A stretch of DNA of 64,000 nt, taken from contig BNHL01000001.1 of the NCBI GenBank assembly GCA_015472025.1, positions 3,460,001-3,524,000 on the forward strand, read 5' to 3'. A model generated the notes under the pieces. That model searched no databases. It saw only the letters and a program-made list of their open reading frames with translations, and was not told the origin of the DNA. The position numbers were made by a program, and so were the translations under genes. This document shows positions 56,205-64,000 of this stretch, piece after piece (position 1 is the stretch's first letter; every line of letters begins with the position of its first letter). The DNA comes from Cytophagales bacterium WSM2-2. GTDB lineage: Bacteria > Bacteroidota > Bacteroidia > Cytophagales > Cyclobacteriaceae.

Positions 56205-56465
56205 ATGAAAGCAGTAGTTATAGGCGAACCTTCGGGAGCAACGATGGAGAAGATTATGAGTGTCTATCCAAGGCACAAAGCAATTGTAGATAAGTACGTT
56301 GCTAAAGGAGAAGTAATCGGCATAGGACCTTTCACTGACAGGGGCAACATGGCCATTTTCAGGACCCGAGAAGCAGCTGAAGAGTTTGTGAAGGAAGACC
56401 CGTTCATTCTTGAAGGACTTGTGAAATCATTTGTGATCCGTGAATGGAACGACACCATGTTATAA
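56205..56465 (+). CDS. YCII-related protein
   Basis: The 86-residue protein has the YCII-like ferredoxin fold: HKAIVDKYVAKGEVIGIGPFTDRGNMAIFRTREAAEEFVKEDPFILEGLVKSFVIREWND, with the EDPFxxEGLV motif near residue 65 typical for the family. A possible DNA-gyrase-inhibitor-like or dimeric alpha-beta-barrel role. The DNA start of the next gene overlaps or abuts its stop. Confidence 0.88.
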   Translation: MKAVVIGEPSGATMEKIMSVYPRHKAIVDKYVAKGEVIGIGPFTDRGNMAIFRTREAAEEFVKEDPFILEGLVKSFVIREWNDTML

Positions 56466-56515
56466 ACTCAAAAGTACTACTAGTATCAAATGGGAATAAG
56501 GAATTCATAAATCTT

Positions 56516-57367
56516 ATGAAGAATGGTAAAACTATATACAGAGTAGCCATTGAGGTTGCAAAATCTCCGAGTGTGGTTTTCGATCATATCACTAACCTTT
56601 CAAATTGGTGGGTTGAAGAATTTGTTGGAGGAGAATTGAAATTAGATTCAGAGTTTATTTTGAAAATTGGAGACGAACACTTCTCACGAAACAAGGTGAT
56701 TGAATTTACTTCGAATAAGAAATTCGTTTGGGTTACCATTGAGAGCAAACGCAATATTGACAATTTTGACTGGACGGGAACAAAAATGATTTTTGAGTTA
56801 TCTCCGAAAGGTGATGGCACACAAATATTATTTACCTATGACGGAGTTATTTTTGATAGTGACCATGACAGATTGAAAGAAATTTGTGACTACTGTATTA
56901 AGAGCTTACTATACAACTCTCTTGAGAGTTTTACGGCAACAATTGAGGTTTCAAAGTCACCACAGGAAGTTTTTAAAATTATCACCACCGATGTTTCAAA
57001 ATGGTGGGGCGGTAAAGACCTAAAGGGTAGTCACGCAAAACTCAACGATGAATTTGTTGTCCACCATCCAGATACTCATTATTCAAAGCAAAAGTTGATT
57101 GAAGTAGTTCCCGATGAAAAAATCATTTGGCTTGTAACAGAAAGCACATTGCACTGGCTTAAGGATGATAAACAAGAATGGACAAATACAAAAATGATTT
57201 TTGAGATAAGTGCCGGGAAGGACAAAACCATTCTTAATTTTACTCACTATGGACTTGTGCCTTCGAAGGAATGTTTTGCTGCTTGTAAGCAGGGTTGGAC
57301 AATGGTAATTACAGATTGGCTGTTTCATTACATAACTGAAGGAAAGATAAATGAACGGTTTTTATAA
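56516..57367 (+). CDS. Tandem SRPBCC-domain protein (two AHSA1 domains)
   Basis: Starting at the ATG at 56516 (an ATG at 56444 inside the YCII gene is also in frame), the 283-residue product contains two AHSA1-type domains: about 8-125 (VAIEVAKSPSVVFDHITNLSNWWVEEF...WTGTKMIFELSPKGDGTQILFTYDG) and about 140-275 (ATIEVSKSPQEVFKIITTDVSKWWGG...EWTNTKMIFEISAGKDKTILNFTHYG, C-terminal WTMVITDWLFHYI). The second domain is closer to the protein at 55734. A tandem duplication within an operon of single-domain relatives. Confidence 0.85.
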   Translation: MKNGKTIYRVAIEVAKSPSVVFDHITNLSNWWVEEFVGGELKLDSEFILKIGDEHFSRNKVIEFTSNKKFVWVTIESKRNIDNFDWTGTKMIFELSPKGDGTQILFTYDGVIFDSDHDRLKEICDYCIKSLLYNSLESFTATIEVSKSPQEVFKIITTDVSKWWGGKDLKGSHAKLNDEFVVHHPDTHYSKQKLIEVVPDEKIIWLVTESTLHWLKDDKQEWTNTKMIFEISAGKDKTILNFTHYGLVPSKECFAACKQGWTMVITDWLFHYITEGKINERFL

Positions 57368-57418
57368 CGGATAAAAATCTAATGATCTTCCCAAAAAATC
57401 GATTCATCTGTGACAATT

Positions 57419-57462
57419 CAGGAAGCCCAAGCCGGCATATGCAACATACGTTATAGCCAATT
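57419..57462. repeat. attC-like palindrome P10, right arm only
   Basis: CAGGAAGCCCAAGCCGGCAT then ATGCAACATACGTTATAGCC, ending 11 bases before the ATG at 57473. The matching left arm is not after the preceding stop. Confidence 0.6.
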
Positions 57463-57472
57463 TGTTCAAGAT

Positions 57473-57907
57473 ATGAGATCAATAATAATAGCGTGTTTAA
57501 CAATTGTTCTGGCGACAAGTGCATTTTCGCAAACGGCAAAGACTCCAGAGAAAATGGACACTGGTACTTATCCATTTGAAACGACTGATCGCGATGGACG
57601 GTACGCAATTATAGCGAAGATTGAGACCGTTGAGTTATTCAAGAAATACAACCCTATATTCGACAGGAATGGGTATTCTGGAAATGGATATTGTTGGGAG
57701 GGGCACATTACTCAAATACTTGAGAAGATCGACAAAGGGTTGTTGAGTCATATTGATTTTAACCCGGAAGCGGGAGCATTTTATGCATATGCAGACTCAA
57801 AAAAGGCACAGCAAAAGTTTGTTGATATTCTGTCTCCGATTTTTACTGATCTAAAGAAATTAGAGGAATACATTAAATCCGCGGATCGAAAAAGGATTGA
57901 CGATTAA
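57473..57907 (+). CDS. Imm51-like immunity protein with signal peptide
   Basis: Starting at the ATG at 57473, the 144-residue product has a signal peptide ending FSQ (about 18) and the Imm51 pattern: FKKYNPIFDRNGYSGNGYCWEGHITQILEK (about 55-84), FNPEAGAFYAYADSKKAQQKFVDILSPIFTD (about 93-123). Imm51 proteins neutralise polymorphic toxins; an exported form would protect against a toxin acting in the periplasm. No toxin gene is adjacent, so an orphan immunity gene in a cassette is likely. Confidence 0.85.
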   Translation: MRSIIIACLTIVLATSAFSQTAKTPEKMDTGTYPFETTDRDGRYAIIAKIETVELFKKYNPIFDRNGYSGNGYCWEGHITQILEKIDKGLLSHIDFNPEAGAFYAYADSKKAQQKFVDILSPIFTDLKKLEEYIKSADRKRIDD

Positions 57908-58107
57908 AATCCGGCTATACAGGTTTTTTTTCAGTTGCGGTAATCTAATAACCGATTTATAATTTATTTTACTAATGGTAATCCGGTGATATTGGAATCA
58001 AGTTTAGTTTCCTAATTTCATTTAGGCTCGTGAAGACACGTGAATATTTGACATACTATATTACAGTTTTTTACAAATCGACTTAGAGTCTGTGTTCAAC
58101 TACTTTG

Positions 58108-58115
58108 TAGTTTTG
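58108..58115 (+). promoter_or_regulatory. -7 promoter element TAGTTTTG before the subtilase gene
   Basis: TAGTTTTG fits TAnnTTTG and lies 87 bases before the ATG at 58202. The 294-base gap 57908-58201 holds nothing else I can identify. Confidence 0.4.
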
Positions 58116-58201
58116 GAATATTCGATCGTCAAGGCAAAAATGTATGTTCACGAGGATTTCATCTATGCACCAGGATACTAAAAATGAAATAGACAATTGC
58201 T

Positions 58202-59605
58202 ATGTTTAAAATTACAACCATATTCTGTTTAGTTGTTTTATTCAATCAAGACATCTTTGGGCAACTTTCAGTGAAAGCAAATGGCAAGAATTGGCTGGCA
58301 TTGGACCCCAAGGAAGATACAATTGCAGGTATAAGTTTAAACCGAGCCTATGATCTCTTGAAAAATAAATATTCGCGAACAATTATTGTTGCAGTTATAG
58401 ACAATGGAGTGGATATTGAACATGAAGATTTAAAGGATGCCATTTGGACTAATAAAAAGGAAATACCGGATAACGGAATAGACGATGATCGCAATGGATA
58501 TATTGATGATATATACGGCTGGAATTTCAGAGGTTCAAAAGATGGCACTATCATTTGTAATGAGCAAGCAGGTGCGACCCAAGTATATCTGACATGGAAG
58601 AGCAGGTTTGAAAATAGTAATACTGATTTGTTCGGCCCAGAGCAAAAAAAAGAATTATTGATTTACAGTAAAGCCAAAGCAGAATATCTTGACAAGGTTA
58701 GTACGAGCAAAGATTCAACTGAATTAAAATATTCATATAGTGTTAATTACAATTCGAGTAAATTAATTGCTAACGATTCTGAATCCTCAAATACTCATTT
58801 CTACGGAAGTCCATATTTTAAACTACCAGCGAATGTGAATCATGGTACTTATGTAGCAGGAATCATTGCAGCTCAGAGAAACAACGGTATCGGTACAAAT
58901 GGAATTGCAAACAATGTATTAATTATGCCTGTTGTGGCTTCAACCCAAGTAGGTGACGAACGGGATAAAGATGTTGCGAATGCTATATATTACGCAGTAG
59001 ACAACGGAGCCAGCATTATCAATATTAGTTTTTCAAAAATTTACTCAACTGATAAAAAACTGCTTGATGAGGCTATTCAGTATGCGGAAAAGAAAAATGT
59101 GTTAATTATACATTGCGCAGGTAATGATGGAGTAGATATTGATTCATTTTATAATTATCATTACCCTGTTGCCCAATATAACAATGGCAAAAAAGCAAAT
59201 AATTTTATTACTGTAGGTTGGAGTAGACCGCTATTTGATCATCGCTTAGCACATCCAAATTCAGGATATGGAAAAGAGAGTGTAGATTTATTTGCACCCG
59301 GTAGTGATATTTTTACTACAGCTCCACACAATGAGTATGACTTTAGAGCGGGCTCAAGTATGTCTGCCCCGTGCGTTACCGGAGTTGCTGCATTACTACT
59401 ATCTTATTTTCCTGGTCTTTCAATTATACAAGTGAAAGATATCCTTCTGAAATCCACTTATAAACCCAAACAAATAGTAAACAAACCTGGAACAAAAATT
59501 AAAGTTCCTTTTGACTCATTATCAACAAGTGGTGGAATATTGAACGCTTACAATGCAATTCAAATGGCAATTGAGGTGACACAAAACACTAAAAAGCAAA
59601 ATTGA
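58202..59605 (+). CDS. Secreted subtilisin-like serine protease (S8)
   Basis: The 467-residue protein has a signal peptide (ending DIFGQ, about 21). The S8 triad is present: Asp in AVIDNGVDIEHEDLKDAIW (about 65-83), His in VNHGTYVAGIIAAQRNNG (about 214-231) and Ser in GSSMSAPCVTGVAALL (about 388-403); the oxyanion Asn is in HCAGNDG. There is no prodomain before Asp and no T9SS sorting domain after the peptidase, and the region between Asp and His has a 90-residue insert. Secreted to the periplasm or outside. Confidence 0.92.
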   Translation: MFKITTIFCLVVLFNQDIFGQLSVKANGKNWLALDPKEDTIAGISLNRAYDLLKNKYSRTIIVAVIDNGVDIEHEDLKDAIWTNKKEIPDNGIDDDRNGYIDDIYGWNFRGSKDGTIICNEQAGATQVYLTWKSRFENSNTDLFGPEQKKELLIYSKAKAEYLDKVSTSKDSTELKYSYSVNYNSSKLIANDSESSNTHFYGSPYFKLPANVNHGTYVAGIIAAQRNNGIGTNGIANNVLIMPVVASTQVGDERDKDVANAIYYAVDNGASIINISFSKIYSTDKKLLDEAIQYAEKKNVLIIHCAGNDGVDIDSFYNYHYPVAQYNNGKKANNFITVGWSRPLFDHRLAHPNSGYGKESVDLFAPGSDIFTTAPHNEYDFRAGSSMSAPCVTGVAALLLSYFPGLSIIQVKDILLKSTYKPKQIVNKPGTKIKVPFDSLSTSGGILNAYNAIQMAIEVTQNTKKQN

Positions 59606-59744
59606 TATCCAAGAGTAACATTGCCACCAACAAAAATTGAATGGCAGCCGCTAACACAAACCCTGGCAGTAATACTGACTTTAGGCAAAATGAAAGACAA
59701 GAGACATGTATCTTCCTTCTTGCCGAACTAAAATTTCTAGCCAC
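59606..59744. repeat. Right end of the cassette region
   Basis: GCCACCAACAAAAATTG near 59624 resembles a palindrome left arm, but no right arm follows. GTAATACTGACTTTAGGCAA (59670) also occurs near 46444 as GTAACACTGACTTTAGGCAA. After this the base composition and gene type return to those of region 1. Confidence 0.5.
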
Positions 59745-61076
59745 TTATTTGAACAGTTCAAAAACCGCACTGGTCATTGCCTTAACACCTGTCTTGATAG
59801 TAAGATCAGCAACAGGTATCATCATAGGTGAATGATTGAATGGTAAGGCTACTCCAGTCTTTAAGCTTTCCGCATATCTCAAGGGATCGCTACTTCCTAT
59901 GTTAAAAAAAAGACTGGGAATTTTTTTATCTAAACTGTAATAGGAGAAGTCCTCTCCGGTAAGAAGCGGTTTACCTGCCAATACATTATTTTCTCCCATT
60001 ACTTTTTTAAAGATTCGGAGTATTCGCTCTGTTAAAACCGGATCATTATAATTGGCGGGATAACCTTTGGCCGAGGTGACAATCGGCATCCTATTGTCCG
60101 GCACCCCGGCCGTGATCGCTACTCCATTTGCCATGCGGGTAACGGATGCAATGGTTTTATCATAGACTTCATTGCTCAACGCTCTTATATTAAATTTCAT
60201 GTGCACTTCTTCGGGGACAATGTTTGCTGCTGTGCCACCCTGAATGACACCAATCGTAAGGGAGACAGGATCGAAAGGATTCGTTTCGCGACTGACAATT
60301 GTTTGTAACGCCAATATCAATTCGGCAGAAATCACTACCGGGTCTTTGCTCTCTTGAGGCCGGGCGGGATGTGCGCCCACGCCTCGCACGATAATTTCTC
60401 CCGCTCCGGATACGGCATTTGAGTACCCCGAAAGGAGTGCAACCTGCCCTGCAACAAGCGCAGGCGTTTGATGTAATCCAACTATGAAGTCCGGCTGCGG
60501 GAATCGTGTATACAACCCGTCATTCAACATCGCTTCAGCACCGCTGCCACCAGGGCCAGCTTCTTCAGCAGGCTGTGCCACCAACAGCAATTCTCCGTGC
60601 CACTGATCCTTCGAGTCTGCAAGTATTTTTGCCACGCCCAGAAAGACGGCCATATGGATGTCATGACCGCAGGCGTGCATGACACCGGTTTCCTCGCCAA
60701 CATCATTTTTTACTTTGACTGTGCTGGCAAATGGTAACGAAGTCTTTTCTGTCAAGGGCAGTGCATCCATTTCTGTACGCACTAAGACAACCGGGCCTTT
60801 GCCGTTTTTCATGTGCCCAACTACCCCATAACCTTTCCAGGGTTTTCCCTGAAATTTTCCAATATTTTCTGTGACCTCGTAACCGAGTGATTTTAATTGT
60901 GCTGCGATCAATGCGGCTGTTTGAGTTTCATGACCTGACAATTCTGGCGCAGCGTGAATTTGCCGGTACGCGGCAATTAAACCGGGCAGAGTTTTATCAA
61001 TTGCATTGTCATTTTTAGTTTGTGCAAAGTTCTGCCTGCTTCCTAAAAAAACTAAAATGATAGTGATGTATTTCAT
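59745..61076 (-). CDS. Secreted M20 family metallopeptidase / amidohydrolase
   Basis: The 443-residue protein has a signal peptide (MKYITIILVFLGSRQNFAQ) and the M20D amidohydrolase layout: HAAPELSGHETQTAALIAAQLKSLGYEV near the start, MHACGHDIHMAVFLGVAKIL (about 133-152, metal His and Asp), PAEEAGPGGSGAEAML (about 174-189, catalytic Glu pair), GVGAHPARPQESKDPV (about 234-249), and the final metal His in VALPFNHSPMM. Typically hydrolyses N-acyl amino acids or hippurate-like amides. An extracytoplasmic location is predicted. Confidence 0.92.
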   Translation of the reverse strand: MKYITIILVFLGSRQNFAQTKNDNAIDKTLPGLIAAYRQIHAAPELSGHETQTAALIAAQLKSLGYEVTENIGKFQGKPWKGYGVVGHMKNGKGPVVLVRTEMDALPLTEKTSLPFASTVKVKNDVGEETGVMHACGHDIHMAVFLGVAKILADSKDQWHGELLLVAQPAEEAGPGGSGAEAMLNDGLYTRFPQPDFIVGLHQTPALVAGQVALLSGYSNAVSGAGEIIVRGVGAHPARPQESKDPVVISAELILALQTIVSRETNPFDPVSLTIGVIQGGTAANIVPEEVHMKFNIRALSNEVYDKTIASVTRMANGVAITAGVPDNRMPIVTSAKGYPANYNDPVLTERILRIFKKVMGENNVLAGKPLLTGEDFSYYSLDKKIPSLFFNIGSSDPLRYAESLKTGVALPFNHSPMMIPVADLTIKTGVKAMTSAVFELFK

Positions 61077-61106
61077 AAATAAGGAGACTGTTTATAGCTG
61101 TTGACT

Positions 61107-61898
61107 TCAAAATTTAAACATAACGCCTACACTGAAGCTTAGGCTGCTAAAAGGATAATACTGTTTTAATTTTACGCTCGGCTGGTTAGGATTCTGGACG
61201 CCTGCAGGCATATCCGTATAACTGTCTCTATATTCCACCTGCTTTTGAGCAACGGTTAAGGTCCCAAGTCTATCAGTGCCATTGCTATTGTATTTAACCA
61301 ATTCAGACCGAGATGGCGCGTAGTTCATATTGACCATACTTATCTCCGCATAGAGACTAAGCTTACCACTCGCGATTTCAATACCCATAGTGGTCTTGGC
61401 TCCCAAGGCAGCTGAACCATTATATACATATTCGGAATCATCGAAGGAAGTATCTCCGAGGTGCGTATTTTCGCGAAAGCTTCCAATTCCCAATACTGGT
61501 CCCAATGATCCATAGGGTCTTACTCTGCTACTGCCAAATGCAATTCTGACCTGTGGAGAAAATTGAATGAAATGTATAGAGCTGTAAGACCAGTTTTCAT
61601 AAAACTGATTTGCTTTTATTTCATTGCCCATCAAGTAAGTCGCGTCAAACTGAAAGGAGACCAAGCTGGAAAATGAACGAACATAACCGACCTCGAACCT
61701 CAGTCCACTGCCGAAAGAGCCATTCACGTTTGAGTGTGTTGCGGGAGAACCCGCAGCTTGTGAGAAGTTAACATTAGTAGAGATGACTGAATTTACCAGC
61801 GGAATGCCATAGCCGACCTGAAATTTAATAGCGTTTTTTTGCGCCATAGAAACGGTAAAGACAAACAAGGACAAAACCCATAAAAATATTTTCTTCAT
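61107..61898 (-). CDS. Outer-membrane beta-barrel protein
   Basis: The 263-residue protein has a signal peptide ending MAQ (about 19) and alternating amphipathic strands ending with phenylalanine (LKQYYPFSSLSFSVGVMFKF), the classical barrel C-terminus. FQVGYGIPLVNSVIS and YVRSFSSLVSFQFDATYLMG are typical strands. A porin or OmpW/OprF-like small barrel. Convergent or unrelated neighbours; 30 bases separate it from the M20 gene on the same strand, so they may be co-transcribed. Confidence 0.8.
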   Translation of the reverse strand: MKKIFLWVLSLFVFTVSMAQKNAIKFQVGYGIPLVNSVISTNVNFSQAAGSPATHSNVNGSFGSGLRFEVGYVRSFSSLVSFQFDATYLMGNEIKANQFYENWSYSSIHFIQFSPQVRIAFGSSRVRPYGSLGPVLGIGSFRENTHLGDTSFDDSEYVYNGSAALGAKTTMGIEIASGKLSLYAEISMVNMNYAPSRSELVKYNSNGTDRLGTLTVAQKQVEYRDSYTDMPAGVQNPNQPSVKLKQYYPFSSLSFSVGVMFKF

Positions 61899-62234
61899 AA
61901 GCTTGATTGATGAATGTGTTATTTTTTAATGCTCGTACAATCGATTTACTTGCCACTACGAACCTGTATATTTTACATATCTGAAGTGTTTATTCTGTTT
62001 TAGTGACTGGAAAAATGAATGTATAAAAGCCTAAACCGCAGTAAAACTAAGAGGTGCTTTCGATCAATGGGGCTTCAATTAGGCAACGGTACGATAATCA
62101 AAGGAACGGTAGCCAAGCTTGTGTTTATCGGGATGAATCGCCAGATGGATTTAGAGTAATGATTATCGATGGGAATTTCATATTACTGTCTAATCGATAG
62201 TTTTGTTATAGTTTTCAGTTGGATTATCAGAATC
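61899..62234. other. Intergenic region of 336 bp with promoter for the propeller sensor
   Basis: It lies between the divergent genes at 61107 and 62235. The -7 box TAGTTTTG at 62198-62205 is 30 bases before the ATG of the sensor. A short frame near 62068 (QLGNGTIIKGTVAK) has no support as a gene. Confidence 0.55.
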
Positions 62235-64000
62235 ATGAGTATTCATTTATCCTGTTTCAAAAATGCAGTTATTGTTTCTGCACTATTCCATATGTGCCTT
62301 GCGGCAAACAGCCAGCAGCTCAGTATGGATTATTATAACAGGAGCAATGGGTTAGTGAATAATGAGGTACAATGCATCACACAAGCATCCAATGGGTTTA
62401 TGTTTTTCGGGACCCCTTCAGGTTGCAGCGTGTTCGATGGATATTCTTTTACTAACTACGATCTCAACAAGGGTTTTACCGGCAACTCAGTCTCTGGAAT
62501 GTGCGAAATGCGTTCGGGCGAAATAGATCTATTCACAGGGAGTTATTTATTTTATCGAATTAGTAATCAACACCTCAGATCCGATTCCTTGGAGGAGAAA
62601 ATCGCAATTAAAAATATTTATAAGGGCAAGTCAGGAAACTGGTATGCTACTACTTTTTCGGGTCTATACATTTTTACAGATGGCAAATTAAAAAAGCTCC
62701 CTGTCAGTGAAGGGAAGTCTTTTTATGGAATCAATCGTGTCATGGAGTGGCAAGACAGTTTGCTGGTGGTGGGAAGAAGCTATGAAACTGTTGATATTTA
62801 CAACAGGCGGACGTGGAAACTTGTAGCGTCTTCTTTTGAAAAAATATTTGTACGCGACATCTGCACTGATAGCGAAGGGAACATCTGGATTGCGAGTATC
62901 GGGGCAGGAGTGTTGAAGTTGCTCTCAACCATTACCGTTGGTAATAAAGTACAATTTGAAAAGCTTCCTCCGGTCTTCGACTCATTTCTTCAAAAAGAGT
63001 TCAGGGCCATTGTGTGTGACAAACAAAACAACCTTTGGATGGGCAGCGTCAATACGGGCTTGCTCAAATACAATCTCTCTTCTCAGAAACTCGACCACTT
63101 TACCACTGATCAGGGTTTGGCGAGCAATACTATACTTTCGTTATACAATGACCGCGAAGACAACATTTGGATAGGCACGAACAACGGGCTTCAGAAACTG
63201 GTGCACAAAGATGTTTACTTGTATACGTCAAGGCAGGGACTCCCGTCAGATTTAGTCCTGGATGTTCTGCCGCTTTCTGATCACCGACTGCTCACATGTG
63301 GTTACGCGGGCGTGGGGTTTCTGGCATCCAATTCGGGAAGGATAAAACCGTGGCAACCACCTTTAGAAGACGAGAACTTCTCCCAGTTTATTTCCATTCA
63401 AAAAGAATACTATGGCTTATCTCTGCGAAAGTTGATTAGACTTTCTATTTCAATGATGGATGTGGAAGCAAAAAAGGTATACCCTTTGCCACAACATTTT
63501 CGAAGCATGATCTCTTTCAATGACAACAAGCTATTGCTGGGAGGGGACAGCAGTATTTTGTTATTCGAAAATGGAAAGATCAATGAGTTGATTAAAGACC
63601 ATGTGCATCACATCGTGTGCATGACAATAGACGCATCAGGTATTTTATGGACTGGTGGCTTGAACAACCATATCAATGGCTACCAATTGCCGAAAGCAAA
63701 TTCAACTCAGACAGTACCACTCGCATTTCAATATGTGATAGCCACTAAGGGCAAACAGGATTTTATAAAATGCATTACCACAGACAAAGAAAACAGGATT
63801 TGGTACGGCACTTCACAAAGCGGAATTAGTGTGTTGAAACGCAATGAAAGCAAAGTCATCTTTCAAACTAATATTGGCATTCAGTCGGGCTTGCGCAGTA
63901 ACAGGATCATTTGTTTTGCCTGGCACAACGACTCTACGTTGCTGGTTGGAACCGGTTATGGACTTGACAAAATAGTATTCTCAAAGAAGAGAAGCGGCTT
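62235..64000 (+). CDS. Two-component system propeller sensor, N-terminal part (partial)
   Basis: The ATG at 62235 opens a frame with no stop to the window end (about 588 residues seen). A signal peptide (MSIHLSCFKNAVIVSALFHMCLAANSQQ) precedes repeated Reg_prop motifs: GLVNNEVQCITQASNGFMFFGTPSG, GNIWIASIGAGVLKL, NNLWMGSVNTGLLKYN, GLASNTILSLYNDREDNIWIGTNNGLQKL and NRIWYGTSQSGIS. This is the beta-propeller sensing half of a hybrid two-component or LytTR/histidine kinase receptor typical for Bacteroidota. The Y_Y_Y and kinase parts must lie beyond 64000. Confidence 0.9.
   Translation, partial: MSIHLSCFKNAVIVSALFHMCLAANSQQLSMDYYNRSNGLVNNEVQCITQASNGFMFFGTPSGCSVFDGYSFTNYDLNKGFTGNSVSGMCEMRSGEIDLFTGSYLFYRISNQHLRSDSLEEKIAIKNIYKGKSGNWYATTFSGLYIFTDGKLKKLPVSEGKSFYGINRVMEWQDSLLVVGRSYETVDIYNRRTWKLVASSFEKIFVRDICTDSEGNIWIASIGAGVLKLLSTITVGNKVQFEKLPPVFDSFLQKEFRAIVCDKQNNLWMGSVNTGLLKYNLSSQKLDHFTTDQGLASNTILSLYNDREDNIWIGTNNGLQKLVHKDVYLYTSRQGLPSDLVLDVLPLSDHRLLTCGYAGVGFLASNSGRIKPWQPPLEDENFSQFISIQKEYYGLSLRKLIRLSISMMDVEAKKVYPLPQHFRSMISFNDNKLLLGGDSSILLFENGKINELIKDHVHHIVCMTIDASGILWTGGLNNHINGYQLPKANSTQTVPLAFQYVIATKGKQDFIKCITTDKENRIWYGTSQSGISVLKRNESKVIFQTNIGIQSGLRSNRIICFAWHNDSTLLVGTGYGLDKIVFSKKRSG

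Overview
The window comes from a Bacteroidota chromosome, most likely a Cytophagales or Chitinophagales type bacterium. The evidence is promoters of the TAnnTTTG type, SusC-era style secreted proteins with short Gln-Ala type signal peptides, TPR-histidine kinases, a two-component propeller sensor, and many families typical of that phylum. No name-level assignment is possible from the sequence alone.

Region 1 (1-17.6 kb) looks like ordinary chromosome: the end of murA, moaE, small secreted enzymes, a TPR membrane protein, a DUF2252 protein, a lipoprotein metallophosphoesterase, an SDR enzyme, a cytochrome P460/DoxX pair, a PadR / GldL-like membrane protein / FtsX permease module with a 34-bp perfect palindrome on the promoter, a serine hydrolase, an Hsp20-like protein, OsmC, a Tat-signal PLP enzyme and a TPR-histidine kinase.

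Region 2 (17.7-26.3 kb) carries eight copies of a palindromic CTCTGCG-type dispersed repeat between larger secreted-protein genes: a 1340-residue adhesin with 402-bp DNA repeats and an S74 chaperone tail, a zinc-ribbon DUF4272 protein, and a YD-repeat-like protein. It ends in a striking noncoding array of fifteen consecutive units of exactly 21 bp (25998-26312), next to an XRE regulator.

Region 3 (26.6-33.4 kb) is AT-rich and looks like a defence island: an Mrr-like nuclease, an AbiC-like membrane protein, a HEPN protein with an RX4H motif, a stand-alone class III cyclase-like protein, and an HNH endonuclease broken by a frameshift.

Region 4 (about 32.4-59.7 kb) is almost entirely + strand and built like a cassette array: single small unrelated genes, each followed by an imperfect palindrome whose left arm starts near GCCAACAAAGTG just after the stop codon and whose right arm ends near ACGTTGTGGGC just before the next start. 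Interspersed are MITE-like elements whose hairpin ends contain GGTGTTCTTCACC, repeated orphan gene tails, and a duplicated cassette. Many cargo genes are secreted, enzyme-like or immunity-like (TPM, Imm51, DUF6624, YwqG, DHFR-like, DUF1989, transglutaminase-like). Three stretches do not fit the simple cassette pattern: a high-GC ABC-F gene (44.7-46.4 kb), a small two-gene minus-strand block (46.7-47.5 kb), and a promoter-driven MarR-GNAT/SDR/AraC/SRPBCC block (52.7-57.4 kb). No integrase or transposase is visible in the window.

Region 5 (59.7-64 kb) returns to chromosomal character: a secreted M20 amidohydrolase, an outer-membrane beta-barrel protein, and the start of a propeller-type sensor that runs off the end.
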